A DNA stretch of 64,000 bases from Chitinivibrionales bacterium (GTDB lineage: Bacteria > Fibrobacterota > Chitinivibrionia > Chitinivibrionales > FEN-1185): the NCBI GenBank assembly GCA_035516255.1, contig DATJAL010000009.1, forward strand, positions 1 through 64,000, read 5' to 3'. A program made the translations under genes and the position numbers. The notes beneath the pieces were generated by a model that searched no databases, was not told where the DNA came from, and was given only the letters and a program-made list of their open reading frames with translations. How positions within the stretch are numbered: position 1 is the first letter of the stretch; every line of letters starts with the position of its first letter. Positions 44,017-52,912 of the stretch are shown piece after piece.

Positions 44017-45834
44017 ATGAAACGTGGTGTGACCTTTTTTATCGTATGCGCCGCAATGCGCCTTTGTTTCGCCGTCCCGACCTCGCCGGCCGACGATCCG
44101 CAGGCGCTTTTTTCCAAGGCCGTCGAATATTACAAGGCCTCCCATTTCGATTCATGCTCTGCCGCGATCCGGGCATTCTTGAAAAACCACGGCAACGACA
44201 ACGCCGCCGAATACCTGGTGCCGCTGCTCATCGAGTCGAGCGTGCGCGAAAAGGACTTCGCGCTGGGCCAGCGGCTGTTCCAGATCTACCTCAAGCGGTA
44301 TCCCTCGTCCGCGTTCATGCCGAGACTGTGGTACCTCGACGGCATATTCCTTGTCAAAAGCGAAAGCTACAGCGCGGCGCTCGCCGCGTTCTCGAACGCG
44401 CTCGCCGGCGGCGTGAACGCCGCGCTCGACACGCTGACCCTCTCCAACGTGCAGATGATCTGCGAAAAGGTGCTCACCGCCGACGAACTCGAGGCGCTTG
44501 CCGGCCGCAGCGACATGCATCCGCGGATCACGGAGGCGCTGGTGTATTTCGAGATCGTCAAGCTGTTCGAAAGCGGCCAGCTGGTGGGCGCAAAGCAGAA
44601 GGCCGAACAGTACCTCAAGACCTACGAGCGCGGCCCGCATGCCGCGCTGGTGCGGGACTACGCTAATAAAGCCGCCGAGGCGCAGCGCGGCATTGTCCAG
44701 ATCGGGCTTCTCGTGCCGCTGTCGGGCGGCGAGGCGGACATCGGCCGGCAGGTGCTGCAGGGCGCGCAGCTCGCGTTCGACCAGTACACCGCGGCGTCGG
44801 GCGCGAAAATCAAGCTGATCATCTGCGACACGCGCGCCAACATGGTTGAGACCGCGAAAAAAACCAAGGAACTCGTGTTCGAGCATCACGTGCCCGTGGT
44901 GCTGGGCCCGGTGCTCAGCCAGGACGCGGTGGTGGCCGCCTCAATCCTCATGGAAAAGGAAGTGGTGATGCTGTCGCCCACGGCCAACGAGGACGGCATC
45001 GCGGGCATGGGCCCGTATATCTTCCAGATGAACGTGACGCTCGGCACCCTGGGCGCCAGGATCGCGCGGTATGCCATGGACAACCTTAACATACGGGATT
45101 TCGCCATCATCGGGCCGGCCAACGATTACGCTGCGGCGCTGTCGCGCGGGTTCCGGCAGGAGGTGGAGAAGAGCGGCCGCGAGATCGTGACCGAGGAGAC
45201 GTACGAGCCCGGCACGCAGGACTTCAAGATGCAGTTCGACAATCTGAAAATGAGGCTCCTCATGCGCAAGCAGCAGCGCACGCCCGTGGAGAAGAGCCTC
45301 GCCGGCGACGCCATGCCGTCGCCGAAGACCGACGCCAAACTCCTGGCCGCGGACTCGTCCTACGAAATCGGCGGCATCTTTTTGCCGGCCGAGGCCGAGG
45401 ACGTGGCGGAGCTCGCGCCCCAGGTCACGTTCCACCGGATCAAGACGCAGCTGCTGGGCTCGACGGGCTGGCACAACTCCAAGGTGATCGTTGACGGAAA
45501 AGAATACGTGAACAACGCGCTTTTCTCGTCGAACCTTCCGGCCGGCACGGGTCCGGAAAAGGAATGGACGGATTTCAAGGGGCCGTACAAGGGCAAGTAC
45601 GGCGCCGACCCCGACCGCGTGGCCGCCCTCGGCTACGACGCCGCCTCGCTCATCGTCGCTGCGCTGCGGCAGGCCGGCAATTCCGCCTCGGCGCCGCAGA
45701 TCGCGCAGGCGCTGGCGGCCATTAAAAACTACAAGGGCGCGTCGGGCCCGATTTCGTTCGACGCGAGCCAGCGGATCAACACCGAGGCGTCGATCATCAA
45801 GATAAAGGACAAGCAGTTTATCAGGGTACAATAA
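44017..45834 (+). CDS. TPR plus periplasmic-binding-fold protein (LpoA/LivK-like)
   Basis: A 605-aa exported protein. A signal peptide (residues ~1-19) is followed by ~200 residues of helical TPR-like repeats (ALFSKAVEYYKASHFDSCSAAI, LGQRLFQIYLKRYPSSAF) and, from IVQIGLLVPLSGGEADIGRQV near 228, a type 1 periplasmic-binding fold of the Leu/Ile/Val-binding family (VVLGPVLSQDAVVAASILMEKE, DFAIIGPANDYAAALSRGF). This order matches LpoA-type activators of class A penicillin-binding proteins as well as ABC-importer receptors with an added TPR. No ABC permease genes lie nearby; ftsX and envC follow, which favours a cell-wall role. GGAG precedes the ATG. Confidence 0.75.
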   Translation: MKRGVTFFIVCAAMRLCFAVPTSPADDPQALFSKAVEYYKASHFDSCSAAIRAFLKNHGNDNAAEYLVPLLIESSVREKDFALGQRLFQIYLKRYPSSAFMPRLWYLDGIFLVKSESYSAALAAFSNALAGGVNAALDTLTLSNVQMICEKVLTADELEALAGRSDMHPRITEALVYFEIVKLFESGQLVGAKQKAEQYLKTYERGPHAALVRDYANKAAEAQRGIVQIGLLVPLSGGEADIGRQVLQGAQLAFDQYTAASGAKIKLIICDTRANMVETAKKTKELVFEHHVPVVLGPVLSQDAVVAASILMEKEVVMLSPTANEDGIAGMGPYIFQMNVTLGTLGARIARYAMDNLNIRDFAIIGPANDYAAALSRGFRQEVEKSGREIVTEETYEPGTQDFKMQFDNLKMRLLMRKQQRTPVEKSLAGDAMPSPKTDAKLLAADSSYEIGGIFLPAEAEDVAELAPQVTFHRIKTQLLGSTGWHNSKVIVDGKEYVNNALFSSNLPAGTGPEKEWTDFKGPYKGKYGADPDRVAALGYDAASLIVAALRQAGNSASAPQIAQALAAIKNYKGASGPISFDASQRINTEASIIKIKDKQFIRVQ

Positions 45835-45844
45835 AAAATATTTG

Positions 45845-46013
45845 TGGGGGGAGGTTTCCCCGTCGCTGCAGCCGGTCGCGCTGCTGCAACGTCCTACAAA
45901 GTGCAGAATGATTTAATGAACAGACGCGCGACCGTCTTCCGCTACCCCCTCTTGGGTGCGGCCGGGTACCGGCGGTTGCAAGATTCATCCATCCGTTGGG
46001 CGCACCCGCGGGC
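45845..46013 (+). repeat. Family B intergenic repeat (B6) after the LpoA-like gene
   Basis: Begins 10 nt after the stop: GGGGGGAGGTTTCCCC, a variable stem GGTCGCG.../...CGCGACC around a loop containing CTACAAAGTGCAGAATGATT, then TACCCCCTCTTGGGTGCGG, the CCGGGTACCGGCGGTTGCAA block and GGGCGCACCCGCGG. It fills most of the 315-bp gap before ftsX. The remaining 136 bp are AT-rich and hold no recognisable feature. Confidence 0.75.
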
Positions 46014-46149
46014 GGTCGTGGATACGAAAACGGGCTAAATTGTGATACATGCAAAATTGCTCGACAACGAATCATTTATTCCACACTAAAAATGCTCGCT
46101 AACAGATCAGAATAAGAACAAATCAAGAATAACCGTCATCAATCAATCC

Positions 46150-47007
46150 ATGAATATTTTCTATTTTATCAAGGAAGCGTTCCGGGGGTTCTACCAGGCC
46201 AAGCTCATGACCTCGCTCTCGGTGCTGTTGATCGGGCTCACGCTGTTTTTCTTCGGATGCATGGTGGTCGCCATTGTGAACATTGACCAGACGCTCCGGG
46301 TGGTCTCGGCGCGCGTCGCGGCGGTCGTGTATGTCAAGGACGCCGCCGCATCGGATTCGATCAAATTCGCCGCGCTCGTGGCGCGGGTGAAGGCGTGCCC
46401 CCAGGTGGCCTCCGTGACGGTCATTGACAAAAAAGAGGCATGGAAGCGGTTCAAGGAGCAGAACGACAGCGCCATGCTCCAGGCGGTGGACGAAAACCCC
46501 TTCCCGGTGTCGCTCGAGCTCTCCCTGACCGAAAAGTCCCAGTCCGCTTCTGCCGCCGAGGCACTGTCGCGCGAGCTGAAACAGATCGACGGCATCGAGG
46601 ACATCGCCATGTCGAGCGAAGACATCAACAAGCTCCATTATTACCGGAACGTGCTGCTCTACGTGACGGGCTTCTTTTGCCTCGTGCTGGTCCTCGCGCT
46701 CCATGTGATGATCAGCAACACCATCAAGCTCACGATTTACGCGCGGCGGGAGCTCATCAGGAACATGCATTTTGTCGGCGCCACCACGGCCTACATCAAG
46801 GCGCCGTTCATCCTTGAGGGAATGCTGCAGGGCGTTGTCGGCGGCGCCATCGGCGCCCTGTCGTTGCTGCTTGTAAAGGCGGTGCTCGGTCATTTTCATC
46901 TGCTGTGGGGGCCGTGGTACCTCACGGTTCTCGTCTTCATCACGATAGGGGCGTTGTTCGGGTGCATAGGAAGCATGAGCGCGGTGCGCAGATTCCTTGT
47001 CTCCTGA
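46150..47007 (+). CDS. ftsX: Cell-division protein FtsX
   Basis: A 285-aa inner-membrane protein. The N-terminal cytoplasmic start NIFYFIKEAFRGFYQAKLMT, one membrane helix (residues ~22-45), a periplasmic domain of ~120 aa (VVYVKDAAASDSIKFAAL...), then three C-terminal helices with ARRELIRNMHFVGATTAYIKAPFILEG, the FtsX/permease signature. FtsX with the ATPase FtsE controls septal peptidoglycan amidases through EnvC-type activators. ftsE is not next to it, which is unusual. The stop TGA overlaps the EnvC-like start (TGATG). Confidence 0.9.
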   Translation: MNIFYFIKEAFRGFYQAKLMTSLSVLLIGLTLFFFGCMVVAIVNIDQTLRVVSARVAAVVYVKDAAASDSIKFAALVARVKACPQVASVTVIDKKEAWKRFKEQNDSAMLQAVDENPFPVSLELSLTEKSQSASAAEALSRELKQIDGIEDIAMSSEDINKLHYYRNVLLYVTGFFCLVLVLALHVMISNTIKLTIYARRELIRNMHFVGATTAYIKAPFILEGMLQGVVGGAIGALSLLLVKAVLGHFHLLWGPWYLTVLVFITIGALFGCIGSMSAVRRFLVS

Positions 47008-48200
47008 TGGCAATCCTCGTCATCGGGTGCTCTGTCTCGTTTGCAAAAAACCACAAGAAGCCTATTGCCGAAAAGCCGGCCCCTTCCGTTGATTACGAAA
47101 AAAAGATAGAGGAGCAGAACGTCATCCTCGATTCGATAAAGACCGAGCTCGAAAAAGGAAGGGAAAAGCTGCGCCAGCTCCAGAACCAGGAAGGCTCGGT
47201 GGTCGCGCAGCTCGAGCAGGTGGAGGCGAACATCGCCACCTCCCAGAGCTACCTGCACCACGTTTCCACCAAGATCGATTCGGTGTCTGAATCGATCACG
47301 CACCTCGGAAACCAGCTCGATTCCGCGGGTAGGGAGCTCGCGTTGCGGCAGGCAGCCATGAAGAAACGCCTGCGCGCCATGTACAAAACCGGGCCCGAGC
47401 CGCTTCCGCGGCTCATGCTCTCGTCGGCCAGCATTTCGGCCATGCTCCACCGCGCGCGGTATTACAGCGAACTGTCCCGTTACGACCGGCAGCTCATGGC
47501 GTCCATCGCGGCTGCACGCGCGCGCATCGCGGGCGACAAGGAGTCGCTCGAAAAGGAGAAAAAGAAGCTTGCCGGCCTCAAGAAGGCGAAGGAATCGGAG
47601 TACGCAACGTTCGTTGACGAGCAGGAATCGCGGGAAAAGCTCCTGGCCGAGGTGCGCTCGCAGAAGGAATCGTATGTCAAAATGATCACGGAGCTCGAAA
47701 CCGCGGAGAAGCAAGTCCAGAACATCGTGGCCGCGCTCGAGAGCAAGCGCAAGACAACGCGCACTCCGTACGAAAAAAGCCTCAACGCCGCGTTCGAGAA
47801 GCGCAGGGGCTCCCTGCCCTGGCCGGTGGACGGCACTGTGGTAAACCCGTTCGGCAGGATGGTGCACGCCGTATATAAGACCGTGACCATGAACACGGGC
47901 ATTGACATAAGCGCATCAAAGGGCGAAAAGGTGCGCTGCGTGGCGCCGGGCAGGGTGGCGTACATCGGCTGGATGCGCGGCCTGGGCAAGCTCGTGATCG
48001 TCGACCACGGCGGCTACTACACCACCTACGCGCGGCTCGAGGAGACGCTCGTGGCAAAGGACGCGAAAGTGGAAACCGGAACGGTGGTTGGTCTGGTCGG
48101 CGAGTCGCAGACGTATGAGGAGACGAAACTGCATTTTGAGATACGGAAGTCGACCGAGGCGATGGATCCGGCGGAGTGGCTGGAAAAAAAGCGAAAGTAA
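47007..48200 (+). CDS. envC: EnvC-like murein hydrolase activator
   Basis: A 397-aa exported protein. A short signal region is followed by a long coiled coil (~residues 25-245, many Glu/Lys/Gln heptads) and a C-terminal LytM (M23) domain. The metal-site residues are lost: Asn296 in MNTGID where active enzymes have His, and Arg343 in YARL where they have His. It should therefore activate amidases rather than cut peptidoglycan, as EnvC does under FtsEX control. ATG 47007 shares one base with the ftsX stop, indicating translational coupling and a joint function in septum splitting. Confidence 0.88.
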   Translation: MAILVIGCSVSFAKNHKKPIAEKPAPSVDYEKKIEEQNVILDSIKTELEKGREKLRQLQNQEGSVVAQLEQVEANIATSQSYLHHVSTKIDSVSESITHLGNQLDSAGRELALRQAAMKKRLRAMYKTGPEPLPRLMLSSASISAMLHRARYYSELSRYDRQLMASIAAARARIAGDKESLEKEKKKLAGLKKAKESEYATFVDEQESREKLLAEVRSQKESYVKMITELETAEKQVQNIVAALESKRKTTRTPYEKSLNAAFEKRRGSLPWPVDGTVVNPFGRMVHAVYKTVTMNTGIDISASKGEKVRCVAPGRVAYIGWMRGLGKLVIVDHGGYYTTYARLEETLVAKDAKVETGTVVGLVGESQTYEETKLHFEIRKSTEAMDPAEWLEKKRK

Positions 48201-48217
48201 ATTAAGCATAATAATGC

Positions 48218-48369
48218 GGGCGTTCCCCCTTGCCCGTTTTTGCGGGCAAGGGGTCGGCCGTCCTTCCGGTCTCGGCTTTGCCTCGGGCTGCCACGGCCCG
48301 ATGGCGGAAGACCGCCGGGGGTCCGGGCAGCACCGCGCTTTGGCGCGGCCTCCAGTCCTGCCTAACGCG
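48218..48369 (-). repeat. Family A intergenic repeat (A6), minus orientation
   Basis: On the minus strand it runs from GCGTTAGGCAGGACTGGAGG, through CCGCGCCAAAGCGCGG (stem kept, loop changed compared with A1 and A5) and CACCGCGC/CCGGGC segments, to a closing CTTGCCCGCAAAAACGGGCAAG hairpin and GGGGGAACGCCC at 48218. Both ends are intact. It is downstream of envC in opposite orientation. Confidence 0.72.
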
Positions 48370-48489
48370 GCGGCGAATATCAAGTTAATAAAGATAGTAA
48401 TATGGCGCCATCGGAATGAATTTGCTAATCGAAACATAATTAGGTTGGAATTGTGGAATTTCATCATGTCATCATGGTAATATTTACTT

Positions 48490-48798
48490 ATGAAACTTCA
48501 TTTTTTGACAGTATTCTGGCCAGAGCAAGACACTGAAATTATCAAGCATCTGACCGTAGAAGAAAAAAGGCGGTTTGGAAAGGTTGGGGCTTTTTCCGGA
48601 TTATTGTTCGGACTGCTTGGCGCAGGGATTTCTTTTGGATTTGTTTTTCATCATTTCATTGCTTCCGGGATTAGCCTTGTCCTTTTTATTGCGGTGATAT
48701 TCCTTCTCAGAAGATATAACCGTCATTTGCTTTATTTAACAGAATGGGCAAAGAACCAGGGCTATTCCGAATCTCACAATCCTCCAAAAACGTCCTAA
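48490..48798 (+). CDS. Small two-helix membrane protein, unknown function
   Basis: A 102-aa protein with two predicted membrane helices (residues ~32-50 and ~55-72) between charged ends (EEKRRFGK before, RRYNRH after). No family is recognised. Codon use is AT-richer than the neighbours, and no good ribosome-binding site precedes ATG 48490, so confidence is moderate. It lies alone between envC and holB. Confidence 0.55.
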   Translation: MKLHFLTVFWPEQDTEIIKHLTVEEKRRFGKVGAFSGLLFGLLGAGISFGFVFHHFIASGISLVLFIAVIFLLRRYNRHLLYLTEWAKNQGYSESHNPPKTS

Positions 48799-48871
48799 AA
48801 ATCCCTTCTGATATCAATTATTTTTATTAATCCTGTTTCAGTTTTCATCCAGAAACGTGTTTAACACTATC

Positions 48872-50071
48872 ATGCCGAAAAATCAGAAATCAATGGTCTG
48901 GAAAAACCTCGTTGCCCAGGAACGGGTGAAGGAGATGCTCGGCCCGGCCTTTACATCAGGCAGTCTCGGCCATGCGTACCTGTTCTGCGGCGAGGAGGGC
49001 GTGGGGAAGTTCGCGGCCGCGCTCGACCTTTCGCTCGCGCTTCTGTGCGCCGACGAAAATACCGCGCCCTGCCTTTCCTGCGCGGCGTGCCGCAAGGCGC
49101 TTTCGGGCAGCCATCCCGACCTGCACGTGATATTTCCGGTGCTGCTTGACGAAAGCCACAAGTCGGGCGGCGACCTGAACCAGAAGGGCTGGGAATTCAT
49201 CGCGTCGCTCGTGCCCAAGAAAATCGGGTCGCCCTACGCGCCGCTTTCCTACGAGGACGAGGACATTGACAAATCGGCTTTGCACAAGGTGCCCTCCATT
49301 CCGGTGGAGTGGATCAAGGAGGTGAACGAGGGCATCCTGCGCGGGGCGGTGGATGGCGAGCGGACCGCCACCATCTTCTGCGACGTTGACACCATGAACG
49401 CGTTCTCGGCCAACGCCATGCTCAAGACCCTCGAGGAGCCGCCGCAGAACACCTTCCTGTTTCTCACCACGTGCAGGCCCGAGGCGGTGCTGCCCACCAT
49501 CGCGTCGCGCTGCCAGATCGTGCGGTTCGGCCATGTGCCGGCGCCCCGGATCCGGCAGGAGCTCGCTTCAACGCTCGGAAAATCCGCCGATGAAGCGAAA
49601 ATCAACGACGCGGTGTACTTTTCGATGGGCTCGCTGGGAAGGGCGCTTTCGCTCGCGCACGGCGATGAACTCGGAAACGGTTCAACATTGCAGGAAACAG
49701 CCCAGGAAGTGAAAGACTTCTGGAACCTCTGCGCCACCGGTGACTGGCTCGCCATTGGTCCCGCGATCGACGAGCGCGCCAGGGAAAAGAATTTTGCCGT
49801 GCACGAACGTTTTTTCACCTATCTGCTGTACCTCCTGAGAAACAGCTTTTTGCGGAAAAAGGGGTGCTCTGAAAATTATATTGATGAAAGCAACATACTG
49901 GCCGACCCCGCCGGTATTTTCAATGGCCCGGCCGCGACCGGACGCCTGCTCGACGCGTGCAACGCCGCGCTGTCGGGCGTGAGGAACTACGGGAACATCG
50001 GCATCATCTTGGTCAATTTCGTCACGACGCTCATGGAGATTCTGAATGTCGAAAAACAGCAAGCTGGTTGA
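48872..50071 (+). CDS. holB: DNA polymerase III delta' subunit
   Basis: A clamp-loader subunit of about 399 aa. A P-loop-like GEEGVGKF (residues 40-47) lacks the usual Thr/Ser after Lys, as expected for the non-hydrolysing delta' subunit; the zinc module is at Cys59, Cys67, Cys70 and Cys73; NAMLKTLEEPPQNTFLFLTT and TIASRCQIVRF (SRC motif) are typical. The family is usually ~330 aa; the extra length is in the region after the P-loop domain (GGDLNQKGWEF...) and the C-terminal part. Start ATG 48872 is chosen; 48893 is possible. Its end overlaps ricT by 26 bp. Confidence 0.9.
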   Translation: MPKNQKSMVWKNLVAQERVKEMLGPAFTSGSLGHAYLFCGEEGVGKFAAALDLSLALLCADENTAPCLSCAACRKALSGSHPDLHVIFPVLLDESHKSGGDLNQKGWEFIASLVPKKIGSPYAPLSYEDEDIDKSALHKVPSIPVEWIKEVNEGILRGAVDGERTATIFCDVDTMNAFSANAMLKTLEEPPQNTFLFLTTCRPEAVLPTIASRCQIVRFGHVPAPRIRQELASTLGKSADEAKINDAVYFSMGSLGRALSLAHGDELGNGSTLQETAQEVKDFWNLCATGDWLAIGPAIDERAREKNFAVHERFFTYLLYLLRNSFLRKKGCSENYIDESNILADPAGIFNGPAATGRLLDACNAALSGVRNYGNIGIILVNFVTTLMEILNVEKQQAG

Positions 50072-50891
50072 AGTGGTGTTCAAGGGAGAGCGCCGGGCCA
50101 TCTACCGCAACCGCAGCGAGCTCGACATCAACGAGGGCGACAGCGTGGTGGTTGAGGCGGAGCGCGGCGAGGACCTGGGCCGCGTGTCGCTCGTTGGCGC
50201 GCTTGTCAAGCTCAAGCGCGGCAAGGGCGACGCAAAGGGGATCGTGCGCCTGGCCGTGGAGAAGGACATGAACCAGCACAACGCGAACCTGCAGAAGGAA
50301 AACGACGCCTACAAGGTGTGCCGGGAAAAGATCAAGCACTACAACCTCGACATGAAGCTCGTGGACGTGGAGATGCAGTTCGACGGCAGCAAGATCACGT
50401 TCTACTTCACCGCGGCCCAGCGCGTTGACTTCAGGGAACTGGTGAAGGACCTCGCGTCGGTGTACCGCACGCGCATCGAGCTTCGGCAGATCGGCGTGCG
50501 CGATGAGGCCAAGCGGGTGAGCGGCTACGGCGTGTGCGGCCGCAAGCAGTGCTGCAGCGCGTTCCTCAGCGAGTTCGAGCAGATCACCACGCAGATGGCC
50601 AAGGACCAGCAGATATCGCTCAACCCGGCAAAGATATCGGGCAACTGCGGCCGGCTGCTGTGCTGCCTGCGTTACGAGGAGGAGGAGTACCACACCGTGT
50701 TCAAGGAATTTCCCGCCATCGACAGCAAGCTGGTGATCAAGGGAAAGGACGGCAAGGACAAGGAGGGCGTTCTCACCTTCATCAACGTGTTCAAGAACGT
50801 GGGCCAGGTGCGCTTTTCCGACGGCACCGACGAATGGCTCACGCCCGAGGAGCTTTCGAAAGGGCGGATGAATAATGACAAAAAAGAATAG
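50046..50891 (+). CDS. ricT: PSP1-domain protein RicT (YaaT-like)
   Basis: A 281-aa cytoplasmic protein with the PSP1 C-terminal domain. Cysteine motifs GVCGRKQCC and GNCGRLLCCLRYEEEEYH are diagnostic. In Bacillus subtilis YaaT (RicT) forms the Fe-S-containing Y-complex that helps mRNA maturation, and it is likewise encoded beside holB, so the gene order is conserved across distant phyla. It overlaps holB upstream and metG downstream (17 bp), implying coupled translation. Beyond the domain, the exact role in this organism is inferred. Confidence 0.9.
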   Translation: MSKNSKLVEVVFKGERRAIYRNRSELDINEGDSVVVEAERGEDLGRVSLVGALVKLKRGKGDAKGIVRLAVEKDMNQHNANLQKENDAYKVCREKIKHYNLDMKLVDVEMQFDGSKITFYFTAAQRVDFRELVKDLASVYRTRIELRQIGVRDEAKRVSGYGVCGRKQCCSAFLSEFEQITTQMAKDQQISLNPAKISGNCGRLLCCLRYEEEEYHTVFKEFPAIDSKLVIKGKDGKDKEGVLTFINVFKNVGQVRFSDGTDEWLTPEELSKGRMNNDKKE

Positions 50892-52902
50892 CGGCGCTGC
50901 CGCGCGGACGTTTCTGGTGACCGGCGCGCTGCCGTACGCCAACAGCGACCTGCACCTGGGGCACCTCGTGGAGGCGGTGCAGACCGACGTGTTCGTGCGA
51001 TTCCAGAAGCTGCTGGGAAACCGCGCCGTTTACGTGTGCGCCGACGACACGCACGGCACGGCCATACAGATCAACGCCATGAAGCAGGGCGTCACGCCCG
51101 AAAAGCTCGTGGCCGGCATGTGGGAGCGGCACAAGAAAGACTATGCCGGCTTCAACATCGGGTTTGACGTTTTCTACACCACCAACTCCGAGGAGAACCG
51201 GCATTACGCGGAGCTGATTTACAAAAGCCTCAAAGAAAAAGGGCTCATTGAGGAAAAGGAGATTTCGCAGTACTTTTGCGAAACAGACGGCAGGTTTCTG
51301 CCCGACCGTTTCATCAAGGGAACGTGCCCCAACTGCGGGGCTGCCGACCAGTACGGCGACGTGTGCGAGGTGTGCGGATCGACGTACGACCCGACCGACC
51401 TGAAGTCGCCGGTGTGCATCACCTGTGGAAAAACGCCGGTGCTGAAATCGTCACGGCACGTTTTCGTGCAACTGGAAAGACGCCACGACTTCCTTGACAA
51501 ATACGTCGGCTCCGGCGTTCTGGCCGACGAGGTGCGCAATTTCGCCCAAAGCTGGCTGTCGGTCAAGCTCCGCGAATGGTGCATTTCCCGCGACGCGCCG
51601 TATTTCGGGTTCGAGATCCCGGGCATGCCCGGCAAATATTTCTACGTCTGGCTCGACGCGCCGATCGGCTACATGGCCTCGACAAAAAAATGGTGCGATG
51701 AACATCATGAAAAAATGGAGTCGTTCTGGTCAAAGGAAGCGGATTGCAGCATCGTGCATTTCATCGGCAAGGACATCACCTATTTCCACACCCTGTTCTG
51801 GCCGGTCATGCTCGACAGCGCGGGCTTCAGGCTGCCGTCGAAGATTTTCGTGCACGGGTTCCTCAACATCGCGGGCGAGAAGATGTCCAAGAGCAGGGGA
51901 ACGTTCATCCTGGCGCGCGACTTTCTTGACAAGGCGAAACACCCGCAGGCCGCGGAGTTCCTGCGGTTCTTTTTCGCTTCAAAACTTTCGGGCTCGGTGA
52001 ATGATTTCGACCTCAACGCCGAGGAATTCCAGAGCCGCGTCAACACGGTGCTTGCCAACAACATCGGCAATTTCCACCACCGCACCGTGGTGTTCTGCGA
52101 GCGGTATTTCGACGCAAAGGTGCCTGATGCGGCGTGGGAAGCCTCCTTTGCGGAGGAGGTTGTCAAAAAGGGGAAAAGCATCGCCGACGCGTATGCAAAG
52201 ACCGATTACAAATCGGTCATCGAGCAAGTGCAGGAGCTCGGCGATAAGGGAAACAAATATTATCAGGACAGCAAGCCGTGGGAACTTTTAAAAACCGACA
52301 AGAACGCGGCCGCGAAGGTGATGGTGACCTGCCTCAACATGATACGCTCCATCGCGGTCTTCTTAAAGCCCATCACTCCTGACCTTGTCAAAAAGATTGA
52401 GGATCTTTTCGGCGCGGAACTTTCATGGAATGACCATGTCTTTTCCCTGAGATCGGGGAAGCTTGGCAAAACGGAAATACTTGTCCAGCCGCTTGAAATG
52501 GAACAGCTGGAGCTGCTGCGCGGACAGGGCGCCGTCCAACAGGCGCCGTCGTCCGCTTCCGCGGCGGCATCGGCCCCGGCGGAAATCGACATCGCCGCGG
52601 TCAAGGCGCTTGACCTGCGCGTGGCCACGGTGCTCGCGGCAGAGAAAATAGAGAAATCCGACAAGCTTCTCAAGCTGCAATTGGAAATGGGCGGCGCAAC
52701 CCGCCAGATCGTCGCGGGCGTGGCGCAATCGTACAATCCGGAATCGCTCGTGGGCAAGCAGGTGGTGGTCGTGGCAAACCTGAAAAGCGCGGTGGTCCGG
52801 GGCGTCACGTCCGACGGCATGCTGCTTGCCGCGCTTGACAACGGCAAATTGTCGGTGGTCCAGCCGGACAGGCCCGTCGCGCCCGGCTCAAAGGTGTCGT
52901 AG
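50875..52902 (+). CDS. metG: Methionyl-tRNA synthetase with C-terminal tRNA-binding domain
   Basis: A 675-aa class I synthetase charging tRNA-Met. HLGH (27-30) is the HIGH motif and KMSKS (336-340) the second signature. The zinc region shows CPNCG...CEVCG...CITCG, the duplicated-knuckle form. The C-terminal ~110 residues (IDIAAVKALDLRVATVLAAE onward) are an EMAPII/Arc1p-type OB-fold that grips tRNA, joined through an Ala/Ser linker. Start overlaps ricT by 17 bp. Confidence 0.96.
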   Translation: MTKKNSGAAARTFLVTGALPYANSDLHLGHLVEAVQTDVFVRFQKLLGNRAVYVCADDTHGTAIQINAMKQGVTPEKLVAGMWERHKKDYAGFNIGFDVFYTTNSEENRHYAELIYKSLKEKGLIEEKEISQYFCETDGRFLPDRFIKGTCPNCGAADQYGDVCEVCGSTYDPTDLKSPVCITCGKTPVLKSSRHVFVQLERRHDFLDKYVGSGVLADEVRNFAQSWLSVKLREWCISRDAPYFGFEIPGMPGKYFYVWLDAPIGYMASTKKWCDEHHEKMESFWSKEADCSIVHFIGKDITYFHTLFWPVMLDSAGFRLPSKIFVHGFLNIAGEKMSKSRGTFILARDFLDKAKHPQAAEFLRFFFASKLSGSVNDFDLNAEEFQSRVNTVLANNIGNFHHRTVVFCERYFDAKVPDAAWEASFAEEVVKKGKSIADAYAKTDYKSVIEQVQELGDKGNKYYQDSKPWELLKTDKNAAAKVMVTCLNMIRSIAVFLKPITPDLVKKIEDLFGAELSWNDHVFSLRSGKLGKTEILVQPLEMEQLELLRGQGAVQQAPSSASAAASAPAEIDIAAVKALDLRVATVLAAEKIEKSDKLLKLQLEMGGATRQIVAGVAQSYNPESLVGKQVVVVANLKSAVVRGVTSDGMLLAALDNGKLSVVQPDRPVAPGSKVS

Positions 52903-52912
52903 GGGTTCCCGT

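Noticed and set aside
44017-45834. Branched-chain amino-acid ABC importer receptor serving the BCAA genes at the left of the window.
   Set aside because: No permease or ATPase genes are adjacent, the protein has an N-terminal TPR region and it lies 38 kb from the leu genes next to ftsX-envC; importer function remains possible but is not favoured.
48872-50071. Could be DNA polymerase III gamma/tau rather than delta'.
   Set aside because: The P-loop lacks the Thr/Ser after Lys, the protein has no long C-terminal extension and it sits next to ricT, as holB does in other bacteria.
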